Part shown: positions 52,369-60,930 of the stretch, piece after piece
How positions within the stretch are numbered: position 1 is the stretch's first letter
Layout: each line of letters begins with the position of its first letter
Source of the DNA: an uncultured Nitrospira sp.
GTDB taxonomy: Bacteria; Nitrospirota; Nitrospiria; Nitrospirales; Nitrospiraceae
Direction of reading: 5' to 3'
Assembly (NCBI GenBank): GCA_902500755.1
Contig: CABVRV010000006.1
Location: 1 to 64,000, forward strand
DNA length: 64,000 nucleotides
The notes under the pieces: model-generated
Databases searched by the model: none
Told to the model about the DNA's origin: nothing
Seen by the model: the letters and a program-made list of their open reading frames with translations, nothing else
Program-made: the position numbers and the translations under genes

Positions 52369-52945
52369 ACAAAAAGGAGGATCTCCGGCTCCACCATGGC
52401 TGGTTGCGTTCGTCGTGCTCTTGTTCGTCATGCGGTGCGGAGCAGGAGATTCGCCGGCGGCTGAGACGGACGGGTTAGCGGTCGCCGCAGAATCCGGCGG
52501 TGGCGTTCGCGCGACGGCACAGGTATTCTTCCCAGCGAGGCCGGCTATTGTCCAAGCGCTCCTGACGGATTACCCTCATTGGCCTGACCTCTTTGAAGTT
52601 CGGATGCGCGTGGCCGAGTTGACCATCCGTGAGGGGGTGGCTACGGTCGACCTTCGCATTGAACATCCCCTGATGCCAGGAGAGCGTCGGTTGGTCACAG
52701 AATCGAGAATCCTCCCGAATGGTGGTTTGGTGACCGACCTGAAGGGTGGGGATTTCAAACGCTATCATCGAGTGTGGACGCTCAATTCCGTTGAAGAGGG
52801 GAATCGGACGCGCGCCGATTTCGAGCTGATCGTAGAAATCGAATCTATGGTGCCGGACTGGCTGGTAGCGATTGCGATGCGGCAGGAACTCGAAGCACAC
52901 TTTCGTCTCGTCAAACAGAAGGTGTTGGAACGGTCGAAGCCGTAA
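52352..52945 (+). CDS. SRPBCC (polyketide-cyclase/START-like) protein with N-terminal signal
   Basis: About 197 residues. A hydrophobic segment (PPWLVAFVVLLFVMRCGAG) acts as signal or lipoprotein signal. The SRPBCC fold follows: VRATAQVFFPARPAIVQALL, DYPHWPDLF and the C-terminal helix ELEAHFRLVKQKVLE. Such proteins bind hydrophobic ligands. The ATG at 52352 lies inside the DGQHR gene; a TTG at 52361 is an alternative. thiE starts 5 bp downstream. Confidence 0.7.
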   Translation: MPLLDKQKGGSPAPPWLVAFVVLLFVMRCGAGDSPAAETDGLAVAAESGGGVRATAQVFFPARPAIVQALLTDYPHWPDLFEVRMRVAELTIREGVATVDLRIEHPLMPGERRLVTESRILPNGGLVTDLKGGDFKRYHRVWTLNSVEEGNRTRADFELIVEIESMVPDWLVAIAMRQELEAHFRLVKQKVLERSKP

Positions 52946-52950
52946 CTGAT

Positions 52951-54415
<1,465 letters not shown>

Positions 54416-55153
54416 TTACAGGTTTCGGCTGTCGCAATTCCACACTTGTCCGGAAATGTCGTTGAGCTGAGCCAAATGAACGACGGTTCTGGCCATCTCT
54501 TCGCTTGCCGGCGGGCGGTGTAGGGCATGGTCTAGCCATCCGCTGCCTTCTGGAAAGATCCCCTCTGTCAGGTCGGTTTTCTGCCATCCCGGCAGGACAA
54601 GGTTTACCCGAATGTTGTGCGGACCCCATTCCAATGCTGCTGATTTGACGAGCCCGATCAGCCCCGCTTTCGATGTGGCGTAAGCACTCTGTCCCTTCGC
54701 ACCGTGGAATCCGGTGTGCGAGCCGATCACGATAATGGGGCCTCCGCCCCGAGCGAGCAAGAGAGGTGCACTGACTCGCAAACAATAAAATGTGCCGGTG
54801 AGATTCGTGGCGATGACATTGTCCCAGATGTCGTCGGCATGGCGTACGAGTAACTCGCTCTGTCCGACTCCGGCGTTACAGACCACGGCAAGGGGGCCCT
54901 GGGTGTCGCTGGAGAATTGATCGAACATGCGTTGCACAGACTCAGGCCTCCGAATATCCGCAGCGTAGACTTCACCAGTTCCCCCGACCTTGCGGACTTG
55001 ATCCAATGTCGCGTCGGCGGCAGATTTGTCTTGATAGTAATGGACACCCACATACCATCCGATTTGTCCAAAGGCCCGACTGATCGCGCGACCAATTCCT
55101 CCTGAGGCTCCAGTGACGAGGACGGCTGGCGGTGGTTCAATCGGGGATGGCAT
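54416..55153 (-). CDS. Short-chain dehydrogenase/reductase
   Basis: A 245-residue NAD(P)-dependent oxidoreductase of the FabG type. The nucleotide-binding TGASGGIGRAI, NAG in VVCNAGVG, and the active-site YATSK (SAYATSKAGLIGLV) are present, as is LPGWQKTDL after it. It lies upstream of bioD on the same strand, so it may act in pimelate/biotin precursor synthesis, though the substrate cannot be told from sequence. Confidence 0.85.
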   Translation of the reverse strand: MPSPIEPPPAVLVTGASGGIGRAISRAFGQIGWYVGVHYYQDKSAADATLDQVRKVGGTGEVYAADIRRPESVQRMFDQFSSDTQGPLAVVCNAGVGQSELLVRHADDIWDNVIATNLTGTFYCLRVSAPLLLARGGGPIIVIGSHTGFHGAKGQSAYATSKAGLIGLVKSAALEWGPHNIRVNLVLPGWQKTDLTEGIFPEGSGWLDHALHRPPASEEMARTVVHLAQLNDISGQVWNCDSRNL

Positions 55154-55666
55154 GGCGATGAATTATGCGAGGAGTGAGGGGCGAAGGCAAGTGATAGAGA
55201 GAATGGAGGGGCGGTGACAGATAAACCCATCAAAGCTGCGAACGGATCAACTGAAGTTTGTCGAACCCTCACTTCCCATTCCGGTCCAGCTTCTAGACAG
55301 GTTGAACTACGTACGGTACACTCCGCCGCCATATCTTATTTGATCAGGGAAACAAGGATCTCATGAATCAAAACAGATACATGCTGTATCGCTTTAGATA
55401 CTGCTCGATGGATAGGATTTCTGCAATGTCTGCGGGTGTCAGGGCTCAGTGAGAGGCTGACTAAGAAGACTGAATTTTTGGCGCTAGCATGGTGAGTGCT
55501 ATGGATGAAAGTCAACGTGTGAGGTGCCATTTGCCACACATCTACCACACCGTTAAGGTAGCAACTTGTCTGACTGAAGGTCGGATGAGGGTGGATGAGT
55601 AATATTTGTACTTCCTGTCTTTAGTATGAACTTCATCTGATCTTCTATGACCGAGGAGTTATAGCC
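55154..55666. other. Intergenic region before the caspase cluster
   Basis: About 510 bp without a recognisable gene. Short frames lack family signatures and good start sites. It should contain promoters for the dehydrogenase (minus) and the Tat-exported protein (plus), but I could not single them out. Confidence 0.4.
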
Positions 55667-56314
55667 ATGATAACACGTCGCAACGCCCTTCGATGGGTTG
55701 TGGGAACGGCTGCTTCGTTTGCCTGTGGAGGAGAAGTGTCCACACGAGGGAGTCTCTCGCGCGAGGGCTTCGCCCAGGAGCTGGGCCAGCCCGCCAATGA
55801 GATGTCGATGGAAGCCTGGATGACCGAATGGATGAGTACCGAGAAAGCGGTCAGTGGAATGCTCAAGGTGTCCCGATTTTGGGAACCCATCTACTTTCTC
55901 ACCGCACCGATCTCTTGGACACCGAATCCTGGGCAGGAGCGCTATAAAGCTGTGACTGTCCCAAAGGGTTTCGTGACTGATTTGGCTAGCGTCCCACGGA
56001 TATTTTTTTCGGCCCTGCGGCCTGATGGGGAATATGCCTATGCGGCCGTGGTCCACGACTATCTCTACTGGACTCAGGCCCGCTCTCGCGATGAGGCTGA
56101 TGACATTCTTAAGATTGCGATGGAAGATTTTAAGGTTGGATCGGTGAAGGTTGGTGCAATCTATACCGCAGTTCATTTACTGGGAAAAGCTGCCTGGAAC
56201 GGCAATGCAGAGAAAAAGGCTCAAGGTGAAAAGCGTATTCTCGCCAAATTTCCCCAGGATCCTCTCATGAAATGGGAGGACTGGAAACAGCGTCCCTGGG
56301 TATTCGGCTCATAA
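55667..56314 (+). CDS. Tat-exported DUF1353 protein
   Basis: A 215-residue protein with a twin-arginine-like leader (ITRRNALRWVVGTAASFA). The DUF1353 core follows: VPKGFVTDLASVPR, YAYAAVVHDYLYW, and RSRDEADDILKIAM. DUF1353 is best known from phage and prophage genomes, where its role is not established; export by Tat is unusual. It lies 22 bp upstream of the caspase-FGE gene on the same strand, so the two may be functionally linked. Confidence 0.78.
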   Translation: MITRRNALRWVVGTAASFACGGEVSTRGSLSREGFAQELGQPANEMSMEAWMTEWMSTEKAVSGMLKVSRFWEPIYFLTAPISWTPNPGQERYKAVTVPKGFVTDLASVPRIFFSALRPDGEYAYAAVVHDYLYWTQARSRDEADDILKIAMEDFKVGSVKVGAIYTAVHLLGKAAWNGNAEKKAQGEKRILAKFPQDPLMKWEDWKQRPWVFGS

Positions 56315-56336
56315 CAGACAGGTCAGTAATAAGGGC

Positions 56337-58189
56337 GTGAATGATACGTGCACAAGCGGGGATGTAGTGAGAAGCAACGGGCTTCGTACAAGACAGAATG
56401 TCTATTTATCTAGACCACTGGTAATCATGATGGTCGCCCTTCTCATGACCATCGGCGCCATTCCATCGGCAACATTAGCCGATGAGGGTAAACGAATCGC
56501 GTTCGTGGTAGGCATCAATAAGTATGAAAAACTGGGGAAGAATCTAGAACGTGCTGTCAATGATGCACGGGAAGTCTCCCGAACGCTCCGAAACATCGGG
56601 TTCCAAGTTATTGAAGGGATTGACGTAACCACCTCTGAATTCGATGCAAAGTGGCAAAACGTTCTCAATAGCCTGACCAAAGAGGACACATTCGTCTTAT
56701 TCTTTTCCGGACATGGAGTAGAAGTAGATGGAGAAAACCTGCTTCTCCCTCGCGACATTCCCTATTTTAAATATGGTCGTCATCAGTTGTTCAAGCGTCA
56801 AGCGGTTAGTGTGTCAGAGTTGATGAATGACCTCCGGACTGGGGACCGCCAATACCCCAAAGTGACGGTCATGATTCTAGATGCTTGCCGTGAGAATCCA
56901 ACGATTCCCCCTGAATATCGAACAAAAAGCGGGAAATCCAAGGGCGGATTGGCTGAAGTTAAGAATACAGGAGGGACATTTATACTGTACGCCGCTGCGC
57001 CAGGAACGGTCTCTCTGGATCGCTTAGGTCCAGATGATACAGATCCGAACTCAGTCTATACACGCAGCTTGTTGCCTCTTCTGAATCAAGCCAATCTGTC
57101 CATTCGAGATCTAGCAGTCAAGGTGAAGGAGAGGGTTTACGCTCTCACAGAAACTGAGCAAATTCCAGAATACACAGATGGACTGATCGGACAGTTTTGC
57201 CTTGCTGGGTGTGTCGCCAATGTTGCCAAAGACAGGCGTGAACCGGAACCTGCTCAGTCAGTGCCACAACAGCCAAAACTAAACTTTACTGAGATGCTTG
57301 CTGAATTCAAACGGCAGCAGGAGATGAAGGAGAATGCTCCGTCACCGCAACCTGAACTCGGTCAGGCAGTGCCACAACAGGCGGACCAACTACAAGCGAT
57401 GATTCGGCCACCGCAGGGACTCTCAATTGGCAAAATTTCCTCGCAAATTATTGGCAAGGATGGCGCACCGATGGTGATGGTGTCGGTAGGGGAATTCATG
57501 ATGGGTTCGCCGGATGGGGAAGGAAAGAAAGACGAACACCCCCGACATCAAGTTATGGTGGACGGATTTTACATGGACAAGTTCGAAGTGACAGTCGAGA
57601 GATATGCCGAATTCATGCGAGCGAAGAATAGGTCGGAACCTGAGCATTGGGATCAGGTAGACGGCAACAAGCATCGAAACTTTCCGGTCGTGGGAGCTGA
57701 TTGGCATGATGCAAAGACCTATTGCGAGTGGGCTGGGAAGCGATTACCCACGGAGGCGGAGTGGGAGAAGGCGGCTCGCGGAACGGATGGGCGAGCGTAC
57801 CCATGGGGTAATGAACCCCCAAAGGGGCCGTTTGACGCCTTTATGTTTGCCAACTTCATGAACACTCTCAACTTAAGGGTAGATGAAGACAGCTATAGCA
57901 AGCGCGTCAAAGCGGTTGATCACGCTGATTTCGGCCAAACCTCCTATGGGCTCAAGGGCATGGCGGTAACGTCTCGGAGTGGACGGCGGACTGGTATGGA
58001 GAGGACTATTACGGCAAGAGTCCCGTGCGCAATCCCACTGGGCCTCCAAGTGGCCAGTTTCGCGTGCTTCGCGGTGGCTCCTGGCACAGTGCCCTAGTCG
58101 ACGTGCGATCCGCGAACCGGGACATGGAAGCACCGACGATGCGGCGCGGCGATATCGGGTTCCGTTGCGCCCAGGACATTCCGAAATAA
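56337..58189 (+). pseudogene. Caspase-like peptidase fused to FGE/SUMF1 domain, one-base frameshift near the end
   Basis: About 617 residues if repaired. A signal or anchor (SRPLVIMMVALLMTIGAIPS) precedes a caspase/C14 domain with catalytic His126 (FFSGHGVEVDG) and Cys184 (ILDACRENP). A Gln/Pro linker follows, then a formylglycine-enzyme-like (SUMF1) domain from about 376 (VSVGEFMMGSPDG). The frame breaks at 57960-57970: GGCATGGCGGTAAC lacks one G. With it restored, NVSEWTADWYGEDYYGK to RGDIGFRCAQDIPK is read to a TAA at 58187. Without it the protein ends at 58097 in unrelated sequence. GTG at 56337 is the likely start. Loss or assembly error cannot be told apart here. Confidence 0.82.
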
Positions 58190-58225
58190 CCTTTTGCTTT
58201 GACTCTGATTCATTTTCAACTGCTT

Positions 58226-58912
58226 ATGCATCTTCCACTGAAAGTCGACATTTGTCGTGCGAAGTGGATACACGTGATCGCTCCACTCCTAATTGTTATC
58301 ACATCCCAGGTATCGGAGGCAGCAGAAGGCAAGCGCGTTGCCTTTGTGGTTAGGATTGGAACCTATGACAACCTTGCGGCTGACAAACAGCTCAGGAATG
58401 CGGTGAATGATGCGGACGGGGTTTCGTCAAAGCTGACGGAGATCGGGTTTCAGGTGACGAAGGCTTCTAACCTGACTCGCTCCGCCTTCAATGCCAAGTG
58501 GCAAAATGTTCTCGATAGTCTTGGAAAAGATGACACGTTCGCACTTTTCTTTTCAGGGCATGGTGTGCAGATCGATGGACAGAACTACCTTCTGCCGCGG
58601 GATATCCCCTTCATCGAGTATGGTCGGCAGGCCCAATTGACCAGAGAGGCGATTAGCCTCAATGAAATTTTGACCGAGCTCACGTCTGGCGACCGCACTC
58701 ACCCCAAGCAGGCGGTGGTCATTCTAGACGCATGCCGGGACAATCCCTTGATTCCGCCGGGCTATAAAAGCGTCTCGACGCCGAGGGGTCTTGCTAAGGT
58801 ACCAGAGTCGGACGGAATTTTTGTACTGTCTTCAGCGGCAAGCAACCGGACGGCGCTGGATCGACTCTCTACCAATGGTCCCGGAAAATTTTATGGGGTC
58901 GGATACGTTTAA
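58226..58912 (+). CDS. Truncated second caspase-like peptidase
   Basis: A 228-residue protein paralogous to the caspase domain upstream. After a hydrophobic leader (HVIAPLLIVITSQVSEAAEG) it keeps catalytic His112 (FFSGHGVQIDG) and Cys170 (ILDACRDNP). It stops soon after ASNRTALDRLS, where the other copy continues for 50 more residues of the fold and then a second domain. The last residues are unrelated and end in TAA, suggesting truncation by deletion or frameshift. It follows the first caspase gene by 36 bp and may be expressed, but could be a remnant. Confidence 0.65.
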   Translation: MHLPLKVDICRAKWIHVIAPLLIVITSQVSEAAEGKRVAFVVRIGTYDNLAADKQLRNAVNDADGVSSKLTEIGFQVTKASNLTRSAFNAKWQNVLDSLGKDDTFALFFSGHGVQIDGQNYLLPRDIPFIEYGRQAQLTREAISLNEILTELTSGDRTHPKQAVVILDACRDNPLIPPGYKSVSTPRGLAKVPESDGIFVLSSAASNRTALDRLSTNGPGKFYGVGYV

Positions 58913-59110
58913 AATGCCCTGTGCGGTTTGGCTTTGAACTATGCATGACAACGGGCGTCATTCCTGAACCGCATATCGGTTGCGGTCTATCATCGTTCGC
59001 TGGCTTTCATCAGGGCGTCTGTCCCATATGTTGGCCCCTGTCCAAATCGCGCCTGGCTGTTGCCGTCTCCTGCAGAAAATGACTTGTGCATCAAATCGTT
59101 CTGACTTATA

Positions 59111-59141
59111 GTGTAGCTATGTTGGCAACTGTGTAGCAATG
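59111..59141. promoter_or_regulatory. Direct repeats upstream of vapB, candidate operator
   Basis: GTGTAGCTATG (59111-59121) and GTGTAGCAATG (59131-59141) repeat at a 20-bp spacing, about two helical turns, just before the vapB start. VapBC complexes usually repress their own promoter through paired sites, so this fits an operator. Confidence 0.45.
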
Positions 59142-59149
59142 GTGAAGAT

Positions 59150-59404
59150 ATGGCTCTGAACATTAGAAATACGGAAACGGAAAAGCTGGCGCAGGCCATT
59201 GCGGCGCTGACTGGGGAAACCAAGACCGAGGCTGTGACCACGGCCTTGAAGGAACGTCTTGAACATTTGAAGCGGCGGCGCAGGCGGAAGCGGCTGGCCG
59301 ATGAGCTGGATGAGATCGCGCGACATTGTGCTTCTCTGCCCTTGCGCGATAGGCGTACCGACGACGAAATTATCGGGTACGATGAGAGCGGGATGCCCAC
59401 GTGA
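59150..59404 (+). CDS. vapB: VapB-type antitoxin
   Basis: An 84-residue protein of the Rv0623-like VapB family. The N-terminal DNA-binding part reads LNIRNTETEKLAQAIAALTG with KTEAVTTALKERL. A basic linker (KRRRRRKRLADELDEIARHC) leads to a C-terminal toxin-binding tail with DEIIGYDESGMP. Its TGA overlaps the vapC GTG start, the usual coupling in these operons. Confidence 0.88.
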   Translation: MALNIRNTETEKLAQAIAALTGETKTEAVTTALKERLEHLKRRRRRKRLADELDEIARHCASLPLRDRRTDDEIIGYDESGMPT

Positions 59405-59802
59405 TTGTGATTGATACGTCTGCCGTGGTGGCGATTTTGCGGGATGAGGTGGAGCGGCGGACGTTCAATGAGGTCATTGAAGCAGCCGACCGATGTTTGA
59501 TGTCGGCGGTCAGTTTCGTCAAGGCTTCCATGGTGATGGAAGGCCGAATGGGATATGACGGATTGAGGGATTTCGATTTGTTTGTTCTGAAAGCGGGAAT
59601 AGAGATCGTGCCGGTGGATGTCGAGCAGGCGAACATCGCGCGGGGAGCGTTTAGACAATTCGGTAAAGGCAGGCATGCGGCGAACCTGAACTTTGGAGAC
59701 TGTTTCTCCTACGCATTGGCAAAGGCCATGGATACGGCCCTGCTGTTCAAGGGCCATGATTTTTCACGGACAGATATTGAAGCAGCGGTGAAAGGACGAT
59801 GA
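59401..59802 (+). CDS. vapC: VapC-type PIN-domain toxin with substituted catalytic residue
   Basis: A 133-residue PIN nuclease beginning with GTG. Conserved acidic residues are Asp5 (VIDTSAVVAIL), Asp100 (NFGDCFSYALA) and Asp120 (FKGHDFSRTDI). The position normally held by Glu (as in SxxxxEAS) is Lys41 in SAVSFVKASMVMEGR, so RNase activity may be lost. The pair would normally cleave tRNA or rRNA when the antitoxin decays. It overlaps vapB by 4 bp. Confidence 0.88.
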   Translation: MIVIDTSAVVAILRDEVERRTFNEVIEAADRCLMSAVSFVKASMVMEGRMGYDGLRDFDLFVLKAGIEIVPVDVEQANIARGAFRQFGKGRHAANLNFGDCFSYALAKAMDTALLFKGHDFSRTDIEAAVKGR

Positions 59803-60141
59803 ACCTCCTGATTTCGGTGAACTAGGGGAGCAATCGATCGAGGCCATGGTCTTCCCCAAGCCATTGAGTGCTCGGCTTCGAGTCTCAAGGCGACTCTCCG
59901 CGGTCTTCTGCATCTGGTGTGCGTTCACGACGCATGTGCTGATTACTGGATTGATCGTCGACCCTGCGAACGCTGTGTGACTCACCGGGTTTCTGCTCCC
60001 TTCCAACTGTTCCAGATCTGTTCAAGAATAGGCAGGAGATGTGTGGCGGGCTGTCGCATTGTCCGTTCCATCGCCCCTGATCGGCTTGCCGCTGTCGGGA
60101 GTCCTGTGTTACCGTCAAAATCTGTTGTCTGGAGCACGAAC
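59803..60141. other. Intergenic region after vapBC
   Basis: About 340 bp without a recognisable product. An open frame runs from 59917 into the next gene, but its first 75 codons look non-coding and its true start is further downstream. Confidence 0.4.
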
Positions 60142-60924
60142 ATGTTGAAACGTGAACTCGTTACGAGCTTGATGGCGATCATGGGGCTGTGCCTACTGTT
60201 CGGACTTCACCCAGGGCCTGAGGTCGCGGGTGCTGAAGAGCCGGTCACCATTGCCAAGTCCGAAGAGTATTTCCCCGATACGCCAGGAAGTCGGTGGACC
60301 TATCGAGGTCAGATCAGCGAAGGTCCGCTCCAGGTGGTTGAGCTCAAATTTTTCACGAACGTGTCGACGGTGTCTGGAACAAAAACCATCAATGGCGCCA
60401 CCGTGACGGTGTTCCATGACACCAATCCCGGCAATCACGGACCATCGGATAGTTTCTATCGACGAGATGCGGTCGGCATTGTCTACTATGGGTCGGAGCC
60501 TGGAACGCCGTTGGAGGAACAGATCACTCCCTATCAGATATTTCGGTTTCCCTTAACCGTCCCATCATCATTTCAACAGTTCGATCGTAGCGGGCTCAAT
60601 TTTGGGAGCGACATGGATCGTGACGGAACGGATGAAAACGTCGATGTCCAAGGTTGGAGCACGGTGATCGGTCGCGAAACGATCACGGTTCCGGCCGGCA
60701 CGTTTCAGGATGCCGTCAAAGTCGAAGCACGAATGAAGATGCAGATCCATCTCTCCGGTAGCCGTCATACCATCTCGGGAAGCGACGTGATGACGGCATG
60801 GTTCGCCAAAGGCGTCGGTCTCGTGAAATACTCGGAACGACAGGAATTAGCCGGCGCGAAAGAGGATCGGGGAGTCGTGACGGAAATCTCGGAAGAACTT
60901 GAAGATCATGACGTGAAACTATAG
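60142..60924 (+). CDS. Exported protein of unknown function
   Basis: A 260-residue protein with a signal peptide (KRELVTSLMAIMGLCLLFGL, cleavage near EVAGAEE). The mature part begins YFPDTPGSRWTYRG and is beta-rich (TVPAGTFQDAVKVEARMKM; MTAWFAKGVGLVKYSERQEL). This pattern is seen in many bacterial surface and periplasmic proteins with no assigned role. ATG 60142 is preferred because it gives the signal peptide. It converges with putA, 6 bp from its end. Confidence 0.68.
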   Translation: MLKRELVTSLMAIMGLCLLFGLHPGPEVAGAEEPVTIAKSEEYFPDTPGSRWTYRGQISEGPLQVVELKFFTNVSTVSGTKTINGATVTVFHDTNPGNHGPSDSFYRRDAVGIVYYGSEPGTPLEEQITPYQIFRFPLTVPSSFQQFDRSGLNFGSDMDRDGTDENVDVQGWSTVIGRETITVPAGTFQDAVKVEARMKMQIHLSGSRHTISGSDVMTAWFAKGVGLVKYSERQELAGAKEDRGVVTEISEELEDHDVKL

Positions 60925-60930
60925 AAAGCC

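Noticed and set aside
58990..59757. A 255-codon minus-strand frame opposite vapBC
   Set aside because: It is antisense to two clear overlapping genes and has no recognisable features.
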